In this document: in pieces, positions 32,034 to 40,117 of the stretch
How positions within the stretch are numbered: position 1 is the stretch's first letter
Layout of the letters: the number at the start of each line of letters is the position of its first letter
Origin: an uncultured Tissierellia bacterium
GTDB lineage: Bacteria; Bacillota; Clostridia; Tissierellales; Peptoniphilaceae
Reading direction: 5' to 3'
DNA: 43,727 nt
Assembly: GCA_902488465.1 (NCBI GenBank)
Contig: CABTWE010000007.1
Span: 1 to 43,727, forward strand
The notes under the pieces: generated by a model
Databases searched by the model: none
What the model saw: the letters and a program-made list of their open reading frames with translations, nothing else
What the model was told of the DNA's origin: nothing
Program-made: the position numbers and the translations under genes

Positions 32034-33051
32034 AGTTGATGATTACGATTTTGATTTACCTGAAGAATTAATCGCACAAACGCCTTTAAAGGAACGCGAT
32101 AAATCAAGATTGATGGTGGTTGATAAAAAAGGCAGCGAACCTAAAGACTATGTTTTTTCAGATTTGGTTGATCTTTTAGACGAAGGGGATATTCTTGTGT
32201 TTAACGATTCAAGAGTTATCCCTGCTAGACTTTTCGGGCATAGAAAAGACAAGGAAGAAAAGGTTGAGTTTTTGCTTTTAAAAGAACTTGGCGATGACAG
32301 ATGGCAATGTCTTTCAAAGCCTGGTAAAAAGGCGAAAGTCGGCACAGAGTTTTTCTTTGGAGATGAACTATCCCTTGTGGTCGATGAAGTTGATGAAGAA
32401 GGTCTTCGTTATGTAACACTTAAATATGACGGAATTCTGTACGAAATTTTGGATAGACTTGGCACTATGCCACTTCCTCCTTATATTCATGAAAAACTTG
32501 AAGATCAGGAGATGTACCAAACCGTCTATGCAAAAGATCCGGGAAGTGCAGCTGCACCGACAGCAGGACTACACTTTACGGATGAGCTTCTGGAAAAGTT
32601 GAAAAACAAAGGCATAGAAGAACTTTTTATAACGCTCAACGTCGGGCTTGGCACATTCAGACCGGTTACATCCGAGTTTATTGAGGACCATAAGATGCAT
32701 GAAGAATTATATACGGTGAGCGAAGAAGTTGCAGCGAAAATTAATGCAGCAAAGAAAGCGGGCAAAAAAGTTGTTGCAGTAGGTACAACCACAATAAGAA
32801 CGCTTGAAAGTGCTGCGGATGAAAACGGCGAAGTGAGAGCGGGCAGCAGATGGACAAATATTTTTATTTATCCGGGCTACAAGTTTAAAATTGTGGACAA
32901 GCTGATCACAAACTTCCACTTGCCGAAGAGCACTTTGCTTATGCTTATTTCTGCAATAATGGGCCGAGAAAATGCACTTCACGCATACAAAATTGCAGTC
33001 GATAGAAAATACAGATTTTTCAGTTTCGGCGATGCAATGTTTATAGAATAA
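32026..33051 (+). CDS. queA: S-adenosylmethionine:tRNA ribosyltransferase-isomerase
   Basis: Transfers and isomerises the ribosyl group of SAM onto preQ1-tRNA, giving epoxyqueuosine. The 341-residue sequence has DFDLPEELIAQTPL, the VFNDSRVIPARLFG block, GSAAAPTAGLHFT and VGTTTIRTLESAA and ends with the KYRFFSFGDAMFIE motif. It overlaps the SpoIID-domain gene by 8 bases and precedes tgt by 10 bases. Confidence 0.97.
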   Translation: MIRVDDYDFDLPEELIAQTPLKERDKSRLMVVDKKGSEPKDYVFSDLVDLLDEGDILVFNDSRVIPARLFGHRKDKEEKVEFLLLKELGDDRWQCLSKPGKKAKVGTEFFFGDELSLVVDEVDEEGLRYVTLKYDGILYEILDRLGTMPLPPYIHEKLEDQEMYQTVYAKDPGSAAAPTAGLHFTDELLEKLKNKGIEELFITLNVGLGTFRPVTSEFIEDHKMHEELYTVSEEVAAKINAAKKAGKKVVAVGTTTIRTLESAADENGEVRAGSRWTNIFIYPGYKFKIVDKLITNFHLPKSTLLMLISAIMGRENALHAYKIAVDRKYRFFSFGDAMFIE

Positions 33052-33061
33052 TGGAGAATTT

Positions 33062-34177
33062 ATGAGTTTTGAGTTTGAAGTATTAAAAAAAGATGATAGA
33101 ACAAAGGCGAGAGTAGGTGTTTTAAAAACTCCTCACGGAGATATACCAACACCTATTTTTATGCCGGTAGGAACAAGGGCAACGGTTAAAACTCTTTCGA
33201 ATAATGAGCTATTGGATTTAAATACTAAGATTATTCTTTCGAACACATACCATTTGTTTTTGCGTCCCGGGGACGAGCTTATAAAAAAAGCCGGCGGTCT
33301 ACACAAATTTATGAATTGGAATCTCCCGATATTAACAGACTCCGGTGGATTTCAAGTGTTTAGTTTGACCGAGAACAGACAAATAACTGAAGAAGGAGTT
33401 CACTTTAGATCGCATATCGACGGCTCTAAAGTTTTCCTATCTCCGGAAAAGTCAATTTCCGTTCAAGAGAATTTAGGCTCCGATATAATGATGGCATTTG
33501 ACGAATGTGCCCCATATCCGGCCGATTACGACTATATTAAACATTCCATGGAAAGGACTTTGAGATGGCTCGAAAGATGCGTGAATGCAAAAACTAGAGA
33601 TGATCAGGCTCTTTTCGGTATAGTTCAAGGCGGAATGTATAGAGATTTAAGAAAACTTTCTGCAATTGAAACTTGCAAATTTGATTTGAAAGGTTATGCG
33701 GTCGGTGGACTTAGCGTTGGAGAACCTATTGAAGTTTTAAAGGAAATGCTTGATACATGTACCGATTATATGCCTGAGGACAAGCCTAGATATCACATGG
33801 GTGTCGGATCGCCAGACTATCTTTTCGAGTCTGTCGAAAGGGGTATTGATATGGCGGACTGCGTTCTACCGACAAGAATTGCTAGAAACGGTGCAGCTTT
33901 TACAAAATATGGCAGAATAAATCTTAAGAATGCAAAATTTACTGAAGATTTTACACCTATTGAAGAAGATTGCGACTGTTATGCATGCAGAAACCACACA
34001 AAAGCTTATATAAGGCATCTCGTTATGAACGGTGAAATCCTTGGCGGAAGACTTCTGAGTCTCCACAATGTCAGATTTCTTTTAAAGTTGATGGAAAATA
34101 TAAGAAAGAGTGTAATTGATGGAAATTTCTTAGAATATAAAGAGGAATTTTATAAAAATTATGGTTATTTGAATTAA
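33062..34177 (+). CDS. tgt: Queuine (preQ1) tRNA-ribosyltransferase
   Basis: Exchanges guanine 34 of GUN-anticodon tRNAs for preQ1. The 371-residue barrel has the general-base region TDSGGFQVFSL, the nucleophile region MADCVLPTRIARNG and the zinc site CDCYACRNHT with a downstream His in RHLVMNGEI or SLHNVRF. It sits directly after queA. Epoxyqueuosine reductase (queG/queH) and preQ1 synthesis genes are not in the window. Confidence 0.97.
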   Translation: MSFEFEVLKKDDRTKARVGVLKTPHGDIPTPIFMPVGTRATVKTLSNNELLDLNTKIILSNTYHLFLRPGDELIKKAGGLHKFMNWNLPILTDSGGFQVFSLTENRQITEEGVHFRSHIDGSKVFLSPEKSISVQENLGSDIMMAFDECAPYPADYDYIKHSMERTLRWLERCVNAKTRDDQALFGIVQGGMYRDLRKLSAIETCKFDLKGYAVGGLSVGEPIEVLKEMLDTCTDYMPEDKPRYHMGVGSPDYLFESVERGIDMADCVLPTRIARNGAAFTKYGRINLKNAKFTEDFTPIEEDCDCYACRNHTKAYIRHLVMNGEILGGRLLSLHNVRFLLKLMENIRKSVIDGNFLEYKEEFYKNYGYLN

Positions 34178-34180
34178 CTA

Positions 34181-34209
34181 TTGATTTTTTTATTTTTTTA
34201 TTATATAAT
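34181..34209 (+). promoter_or_regulatory. Promoter of the yajC-scfA-scfB-secDF operon
   Basis: TTGATT (34181-34186), 17 bases, TATAAT (34204-34209), 21 bases before the yajC start codon. The spacer is almost pure T. Confidence 0.75.
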
Positions 34210-34230
34210 TACCATAAGTGAGGTGAGGAA

Positions 34231-34557
34231 ATGTACGGAGCTACAACAGCAAACCCAGCGGCAAACCCACTGATTTCTCTTTTACCAATGGTTGTTGTTC
34301 TAGGTTTTTTCTATTTATTCGTGATTAGACCACAACAAAAAAGGGATAAAGAGGTTCAAGCAATGAGAGCGGCCCTTAAACCGGGAGACAGCGTAATTAC
34401 TATTGCAGGAACAATGGGTAAGATTTTACAAGTTAAGGATGATATTGTTGTTATTGAAGTTGGAACACTCAAAAATCAAATTGAGATTCTAAAATCATCA
34501 GTTGCAACAATTTCAAAGAAAAAAGACGTCAAAGACGCAAAAGTAGACACTATTTAA
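34231..34557 (+). CDS. yajC: Preprotein translocase subunit YajC
   Basis: Small single-pass protein associated with SecDF. The 108-residue sequence has an Ala/Pro-rich N-terminus and a transmembrane helix (about 14-34) followed by the family motif IRPQQKRDKE. A cytoplasmic beta-rich domain has LKPGDSVITIAGTMGKI and VIEVGTLKNQIEI. The ribosome site GAGGTGAGG is strong. It heads the SCIFF/SecDF cluster. Confidence 0.95.
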   Translation: MYGATTANPAANPLISLLPMVVVLGFFYLFVIRPQQKRDKEVQAMRAALKPGDSVITIAGTMGKILQVKDDIVVIEVGTLKNQIEILKSSVATISKKKDVKDAKVDTI

Positions 34558-34571
34558 TTTGGAGGTAAAAT

Positions 34572-34721
34572 ATGAAACTTATTAAAACATTGACAAAGAA
34601 AAACATAAAAGACACATTATGTCACGGCGGATGCGGCGAATGCCAAACTTCATGCCAATCAGCATGCAAGACCAGTTGCACAGTTGGAAACCAAAAGTGC
34701 GAAAATCCACAAAATAAATAA
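34572..34721 (+). CDS. scfA: SCIFF precursor peptide (six-cysteine-in-forty-five family)
   Basis: A 49-residue ribosomally made peptide, near-universal in Clostridia, whose thioether cross-link is installed by the adjacent radical-SAM enzyme. A Lys-rich leader (1-16) is followed by cysteines at 17, 21, 24, 28, 32, 36 and 43, with the highly conserved CGECQTSCQSACKTSCTVGN core. In the characterised Clostridium thermocellum peptide the cross-link joins Cys32 to Thr37; the same spacing (Cys32, Thr37) is present here. The C-terminus has a short extra PQNK tail. The ribosome site GGAGGT is 6 bases before the ATG. The biological role of SCIFF is not known. Confidence 0.95.
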   Translation: MKLIKTLTKKNIKDTLCHGGCGECQTSCQSACKTSCTVGNQKCENPQNK

Positions 34722-34749
34722 GTGGTGGTAACATCCACTACTTTTTTTT
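34722..34749 (+). terminator. Terminator between scfA and scfB
   Basis: GTGGTGG (34722-34728) pairs with CCACTAC (34735-34741), one G-U pair, around a 6-base loop, followed by eight T (34742-34749). It starts directly after the scfA stop codon and ends at the scfB ribosome site GGAG (34750-34753). It should make scfA transcripts more abundant than scfB-secDF transcripts. Confidence 0.8.
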
Positions 34750-34761
34750 GGAGTAAATATA

Positions 34762-36108
34762 ATGGAGAATAGAATCCATAAATTTCATCTTAACGGCGTA
34801 TATTGTATAATTGATATTAACTCAGGCAGCGTTCACGTTGTTGAAAAGATTATATACGATATAGTAGATGAATATGATAAGCTTTCGGACGAGGAACTTG
34901 CTTCTAAGTACAACTATGAATTATCCGATATAACCGAAGCGCTTTCAGAAATAAACTCTCTTAAATCGGAGGGTTTACTGTTTAGTGAGCCGATTGATGT
35001 CGACACTATTCCATTCGCAAATCAAAACATTGTAAAAGCTTTATGTTTACATATGGCTCACGATTGCAATTTGAAGTGTGAATATTGTTTCGCATCGCAA
35101 GGGAATTTTAATGGGGAAAAATGTCTGATGCCACTTTCAGTTGGAAAGAGAGCATTGGAATTTTTGTGTGAAAATTCAGGCAATCGTGTGAATTTGGAAG
35201 TTGACTTTTTTGGTGGCGAACCGCTCATGAACTTCGGAGTTGTTAAAGAACTTGTGAAGTATGGAAGAGAAGTTTTGGAGCCGAAATACTACAAAAATTT
35301 CAGATTTACGATCACCACAAACGGCGTTTTATTAAATGATGAAATAATTGATTTTATAAATGAAAATATGTCCAATGTCGTTTTAAGTCTTGATGGAAGA
35401 AAGTCCGTCAACGATAGAATGAGAAAGACTTTGACCGACAAGGGCAGTTATGATATCATCGTTCCGAAGTTTAAGAAGCTAGTAGAAAAGCGTGGCGACA
35501 AAGATTATTATATTCGCGGCACTTTTACAAACCAAAATCTCGACTTCAGCGAAGATATTTTAAATTTTTATAACGAAGGATTTGAAAAGGTTTCTGTTGA
35601 GCCTGTTGTAACGGATCCTAACGAGTATTATGCAATAAGGGAAGAGCATCTTGACAAGATTTTAAAGGAATACGAAAAGTTTTCCAAAGATTATCTTGAC
35701 ATTCTAAAGAAGGATGATAAATTTTTATTTTTCCACTTTATGATTGACTTGTCTCAAGGTCCGTGCATAATAAAGAAATGTTCCGGCTGTGGAGCGGGTA
35801 ACGAATATATGGCTGTAACACCACAAGGTGATTTATATCCTTGCCATCAATTTGTCGGCGAAGAACAATTTAAGCTCGGCAATGTTTTTGAAGGTGTTAA
35901 GAATACAGAACTCAGAGATGAGTTCAAATTTACAAATGTCTTTACAAAAGACGATTGTAAATATTGCTGGGCAAGGTTTTACTGTTCCGGCGGATGTCAT
36001 GCAAACGCATGGTATAACAACAAAAACATCAATAAGGTTTACAAACTTGGCTGCGAAATGGAGAAAAAAAGAATTGAATGTGCCATTTCGATATTGGCCA
36101 ACAGATAA
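34762..36108 (+). CDS. scfB: SCIFF radical SAM/SPASM maturase
   Basis: Radical-SAM enzyme that forms the Cys-to-Thr alpha-carbon thioether in ScfA. An N-terminal peptide-recognition (RRE-like) region (about 1-90) precedes the radical-SAM core with the cluster motif Cys102-x3-Cys106-x2-Cys109 (CNLKCEYC) and the GGEP-like FFGGEPLMNF. The C-terminal SPASM domain has auxiliary-cluster cysteines (CIIKKCSGCGAGNEY, LYPCHQF, CKYCWARFYCSGGCHANAW, GCEMEKKR). The 448-residue length is as expected. Expression depends on read-through of the terminator just upstream, since no internal promoter is evident. Confidence 0.96.
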   Translation: MENRIHKFHLNGVYCIIDINSGSVHVVEKIIYDIVDEYDKLSDEELASKYNYELSDITEALSEINSLKSEGLLFSEPIDVDTIPFANQNIVKALCLHMAHDCNLKCEYCFASQGNFNGEKCLMPLSVGKRALEFLCENSGNRVNLEVDFFGGEPLMNFGVVKELVKYGREVLEPKYYKNFRFTITTNGVLLNDEIIDFINENMSNVVLSLDGRKSVNDRMRKTLTDKGSYDIIVPKFKKLVEKRGDKDYYIRGTFTNQNLDFSEDILNFYNEGFEKVSVEPVVTDPNEYYAIREEHLDKILKEYEKFSKDYLDILKKDDKFLFFHFMIDLSQGPCIIKKCSGCGAGNEYMAVTPQGDLYPCHQFVGEEQFKLGNVFEGVKNTELRDEFKFTNVFTKDDCKYCWARFYCSGGCHANAWYNNKNINKVYKLGCEMEKKRIECAISILANR

Positions 36109-36119
36109 GGAGGAGAAGG

Positions 36120-37394
36120 ATGAAAAGTAAATCATTAGTTTACTTTACCTTGGTTGTAGCTTTAGTACTTGCAATTTTCGCAATTGGCATATTCGGCTTT
36201 CAACTAGGTGACAAAAAAATCCCTAAGGCAAAAGATGCAATTCAATTAGGATTGGACCTTCAAGGTGGGGTTTATGTATTATTGCAAGCTGACACTGATG
36301 CAAGTGGTCAAGAGTTAAGAAGATATATGGAACAAGCAAAGGCTATTATTCAACAACGTGTTGACGGTCTTGGCGTAAGTGAACCAAATATCGCTATTGA
36401 AGGAGATAATCGTATCCGTGTTGAACTAGCAGGTCTAAAGGATTCAGAAGAAGCATTGAAATTGATTGGTAAAACAGCTCAACTTCAATTCGTGGATCCT
36501 GATGGAAATGTGGTTTTGACAGGAAAGAACGTTAAAGAAAGTATCGTACAATATATTAACGACCCGATTAAAGGAAATGAACCTGTAATCAGTCTTGAAT
36601 TTGACGATGAAGGTGCAGAAAAATTTGCTGAAGCAACAAAGAGACTTGCAGCAGAAACAGATGCACAAAAGAAGATTTTATTTATCAAATTGGACAATGA
36701 AGTAATTTCAGCACCTATGGTTCACGAAGAAATCAAAGGCGGTAAAGCAATCATAAACGGCGGTAACGAAGCAATGAAGCTCGAAGATGCAACAAGAACT
36801 GCTACACTTATTAAAGCAGGTGCTCTTCCTATTCCTATGAAGGAACTCACAAGCTCAGTTATTGGACCTACACTTGGTCTTGATGCTTATGAAAAATCCA
36901 TACTTGCAATTGGAATTTCATTATTATTAATTATGGTATTATTACTTGCATTATACAGAGCTATGGCAATTCCAGCATGTATCAGTTTGCTTGTTTATAC
37001 TGAAATTATTATCGGATTCTTCCTACTTCTAAAAGTTAAGCTATCTCTTCCGGGAATTGCAGGACTTATGCTTTCAATCGGTATGGCCGTTGACGCAAAC
37101 GTTATTATTTTCGAAAGAATTAGAGAAGAACTTAAAGCCGGAAAAACACACAAGGCTGCTATTAAAGCCGGATACAAAAATGCATTATCATCAATTATTG
37201 ACTCAAATATCACAACATTAATTGCAGGTATTGTACTTTATGTATATGGTATCGGTGCAATCAGAGGATTCGGTGTTACACTCATCCTTGGTATCGTTGC
37301 ATCAATGTTCACAGCAGTACTTCTTACAAAATGGTTATTGGATTTAATGGCAAACATTTTTACATTTAAATCTAACAAATCATTTGGCGCTTAG
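36120..37394 (+). CDS. secD: Protein translocase subunit SecD
   Basis: Uses the proton-motive force to help complete Sec-dependent export. The 424-residue protein has one N-terminal helix, a short periplasmic-type domain (GLDLQGGVYVLLQAD, RVDGLGVSEPNIAIEG) and a block of five C-terminal helices. It is shorter than Proteobacterial SecD because the first extracytoplasmic domain is reduced. The ATG at 36120 follows GGAGGAGAAGG; the longer frame from 36078 overlaps scfB. secF follows after 12 bases. Confidence 0.95.
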   Translation: MKSKSLVYFTLVVALVLAIFAIGIFGFQLGDKKIPKAKDAIQLGLDLQGGVYVLLQADTDASGQELRRYMEQAKAIIQQRVDGLGVSEPNIAIEGDNRIRVELAGLKDSEEALKLIGKTAQLQFVDPDGNVVLTGKNVKESIVQYINDPIKGNEPVISLEFDDEGAEKFAEATKRLAAETDAQKKILFIKLDNEVISAPMVHEEIKGGKAIINGGNEAMKLEDATRTATLIKAGALPIPMKELTSSVIGPTLGLDAYEKSILAIGISLLLIMVLLLALYRAMAIPACISLLVYTEIIIGFFLLLKVKLSLPGIAGLMLSIGMAVDANVIIFERIREELKAGKTHKAAIKAGYKNALSSIIDSNITTLIAGIVLYVYGIGAIRGFGVTLILGIVASMFTAVLLTKWLLDLMANIFTFKSNKSFGA

Positions 37395-37406
37395 GAGGGA
37401 AGAATT

Positions 37407-38285
37407 ATGAATTTTGTAAAACACAGATATATTTATTTGGCTATTTCAGCCATTCTCATAATTACAGGAATTTGTTTTGCAGCTGTTAAGGGATTCAATC
37501 TTGGTATTGATTTCTCAGGTGGTACTGTTATAACAATTCAAGCACCTAAGTTTATCGAAGAAGAAAAAATTAGAAATATTTTTAAAAAATATGACAACAC
37601 AATCGGTATTCAATACAGTGGAGAAAACAAATCCGACATCATTGTAAAAAGTACAAAAGACTTTGACACAACACAAATGACGGAAATCAAATATGCTCTT
37701 GAAAAAGAACTTTCAATCGACAGAACTGCAATTTCTTCTGACTCTGCAGAACCGACAATGGGTAAAGAAATTCAAAGAAAAGCTATTATTTCAATTTTAA
37801 TTGCTTCAGCTTTGATGCTTGTTTATATTACAATCAGATTTGAATTTTTATTCGGTGTCGCTGCTATTTGCGCTTTGATTCACGACGTTTTGATCACAGT
37901 AGGCTTCTATGCAATTTTTAGTTTCCCTGTAAATTCAAGTCTTATTGCTGCAGTACTCACAATTTTGGGTTACTCAATCAACGCTACAATCATTATTTTC
38001 GATAGAATCAGAGAAGAAAGAAAGCTTCAACCTAAAGCAACAAAAGAAGATATTATCAACTCTGCAGTTAACCACACTATAAGAAGATCTATCTTCACAA
38101 CTGTAACAACACTCCTTGCAGTATTCACTTTATACTATGTTGGTGTTGATGCTGTTAAAGTATTGGCTTTACCTTTAATCATCGGTATGATTTCAGGTTT
38201 CTGGTCATCTGTATTCTTGGCATCAAACTTCTGGTATATTTTTAACGGCGGAGATGCTGTAAAAGAAGCACAAAAGAAAAGATAA
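37407..38285 (+). CDS. secF: Protein translocase subunit SecF
   Basis: Partner of SecD. The 292-residue sequence has an N-terminal helix, the GIDFSGGTVITIQ motif of the extracytoplasmic segment, and five further helices with FEFLFGVAAICALIHDV and the YSINATIIIFDRIREE signature. It is the last gene before a terminator hairpin. Secretion would be a natural fate for the SCIFF peptide encoded upstream, but that link is only positional. Confidence 0.95.
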   Translation: MNFVKHRYIYLAISAILIITGICFAAVKGFNLGIDFSGGTVITIQAPKFIEEEKIRNIFKKYDNTIGIQYSGENKSDIIVKSTKDFDTTQMTEIKYALEKELSIDRTAISSDSAEPTMGKEIQRKAIISILIASALMLVYITIRFEFLFGVAAICALIHDVLITVGFYAIFSFPVNSSLIAAVLTILGYSINATIIIFDRIREERKLQPKATKEDIINSAVNHTIRRSIFTTVTTLLAVFTLYYVGVDAVKVLALPLIIGMISGFWSSVFLASNFWYIFNGGDAVKEAQKKR

Positions 38286-38298
38286 TTTAATATAAGAC

Positions 38299-38327
38299 TG
38301 GAAATTTTATCCATAAAATGGTAGAAT
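38299..38327 (+). promoter_or_regulatory. Candidate recJ promoter overlapping a terminator
   Basis: TGGAAA (38299-38304), 17 bases, TAGAAT (38322-38327). The -10 box lies in the left arm of the secF terminator, so transcripts starting here (about 38334) would lack that arm and escape termination. Confidence 0.4.
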
Positions 38328-38355
38328 GGTATATAAGTACTCATTCTACTTTTTT
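38321..38355 (+). terminator. Terminator of the yajC-secF operon
   Basis: GTAGAATG (38321-38328) pairs perfectly with CATTCTAC (38342-38349). Three additional pairs are possible inside, and six T follow (38350-38355). The recJ ribosome site begins 4 bases later. Confidence 0.8.
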
Positions 38356-38367
38356 ATTGGAGGAAAT

Positions 38368-40113
38368 ATGTTGGAGAAATGGTTTTTAAGAAATAAGAAC
38401 AATGCTCAGTCGCCGGACAGGAGTTTAAATCTGTTGGAACGCACAAAGCTACGCATTCTTTATAACAGAGATATAACTGAGATTGACGATATCAGAAAAT
38501 ATTTTTTAAATCCATACGAAGCGATGTATGACGCAAATCTTTTTAATGATTTCCACATACTTTACGACCGACTTCTTTCTCTCAAGGAAAACAATGAAAC
38601 TGTTGCCATTGTCGGTGACTATGATGTCGACGGAATTATGTCTACCACAATTCTTATTAAAGCTTTTAAACGCCTTGGCATTTCCGTTACATATAAAATT
38701 CCTAACAGAATGACCGACGGATATGGAATTAACAGACGAATTGTCGATGAACTTAAACTCGAGGGCGTAAGCTTAGTTATAACTGTGGACAACGGTATTC
38801 AAGCTTTTGACGTTTTAAAATATGCAAAGGATTTGGGACTCGATGTATTTATTACAGATCACCACGAGTTAAAGGTTGAAGATGGCGAGTTTAAAATTCC
38901 GGATTCAATAGGTGCAATAAATCCACACAGACCTGACAGCAATTATCCATTCAAGCTTTTATGTGGCGCAGGCATTGCTTATAAAGTTGCAATTTTACTT
39001 TTAAAAAAATTCGGTGTATATGACGAAGCAATTGACAGGGAGCTCATAACATTGGCCGGCATTGCAACAATCTGTGATGTCGTTGATCTAGTCGATGAAA
39101 ATAGGATCATTTCATATCACGGCTTACTGAACTATAGAACAACAACAAATTTGGGCTTGAGGGCAATTACAAAGGTCGCGAGTGTCGATATTTCTAAAGT
39201 TGACAGCTATCACATCGGATTTATTATAGGCCCACGATTCAACTCCAGCGGTCGATTGAAAACAGCTGATTTGGGTATAGAATTATTAACCACTGAAGAT
39301 GAGGACAGAGCCTTTGAAATTGCAACTGAGTTAAATGATTTAAACGAAGAGAGAAAAGCATATACCGAAACGGGATACAAGTCCGCTCTCGAAAAAATAG
39401 ATTCAAACAATCTTCCAAGTGCGCTTGTCATTTATCTCGAGAATATTCACGAAAGTGTTGCAGGAATAATTGCGGGACGCATAAAGGAAAAATATTACAG
39501 ACCGACAATTGTCCTTACTGACGGTGAAGAAAGTTTAAAGGGCTCGGGAAGAAGTGTTGACGAGTTTGATATTTATAGTTCTATTTCCGAGTTCAGCGAT
39601 TTATGTTTAAAATTCGGCGGGCACAAAATGGCGTGCGGACTTTCAATTGCAAAGGACAAGATGGGAGAATTTACAAATAAACTCATAAAATCCGCAAATG
39701 AATACCAAGACGATTTTGTAAAAAAAGTATATATCGATGCAATTTTCCCACTTGAAATGGTGGATTTAAGATTTCTTGATATGCTAAATTCGTTTAAGCC
39801 CTTCGGTAAAGCAAATGAAGAGCCTAAATTTGTGGACAATAATTTAAAATTTATAGGTTTTAATGTATTAGGAAAAAATAAAAATGTTATTAAACTATCT
39901 CTTGTTTCAAGTTCAAACAGAGTCGTTACGGCGATTTTGTTTGAGACTGAGGACGCATTCCTTAAAAGATTCAAAGAGGAATTTAATTTAGATATTTATG
40001 ATTCAATACAAAAGGGACTTTACATGGATATTGTTTATTATCCTCAACTTAATGAGTTCAGAGGTAATAAAGAAGCACAAATAATCATAACAAACTATAG
40101 GTACAAGAGGTGA
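38368..40113 (+). CDS. recJ: Single-stranded-DNA-specific exonuclease RecJ
   Basis: 5'-3' exonuclease of mismatch and recombination repair. The 581-residue protein has the DHH domain with VAIVGDYDVDGIMSTTI, TVDNGI and ITDHHEL, then a GAGIAYKVA segment, the DHHA1 domain with KGSGRSVDEFDIY and FGGHKMACGLSI, and a C-terminal OB-fold region (FKPFGKANEEP). It corresponds to the short RecJ form lacking the extra Bacillus C-terminal domain. The ATG at 38368 follows GGAGGAAAT; the longer frame begins inside the terminator and is rejected. apt, often found next to relA in clostridia, is missing. Confidence 0.95.
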   Translation: MLEKWFLRNKNNAQSPDRSLNLLERTKLRILYNRDITEIDDIRKYFLNPYEAMYDANLFNDFHILYDRLLSLKENNETVAIVGDYDVDGIMSTTILIKAFKRLGISVTYKIPNRMTDGYGINRRIVDELKLEGVSLVITVDNGIQAFDVLKYAKDLGLDVFITDHHELKVEDGEFKIPDSIGAINPHRPDSNYPFKLLCGAGIAYKVAILLLKKFGVYDEAIDRELITLAGIATICDVVDLVDENRIISYHGLLNYRTTTNLGLRAITKVASVDISKVDSYHIGFIIGPRFNSSGRLKTADLGIELLTTEDEDRAFEIATELNDLNEERKAYTETGYKSALEKIDSNNLPSALVIYLENIHESVAGIIAGRIKEKYYRPTIVLTDGEESLKGSGRSVDEFDIYSSISEFSDLCLKFGGHKMACGLSIAKDKMGEFTNKLIKSANEYQDDFVKKVYIDAIFPLEMVDLRFLDMLNSFKPFGKANEEPKFVDNNLKFIGFNVLGKNKNVIKLSLVSSSNRVVTAILFETEDAFLKRFKEEFNLDIYDSIQKGLYMDIVYYPQLNEFRGNKEAQIIITNYRYKR

Positions 40114-40117
40114 TGGT

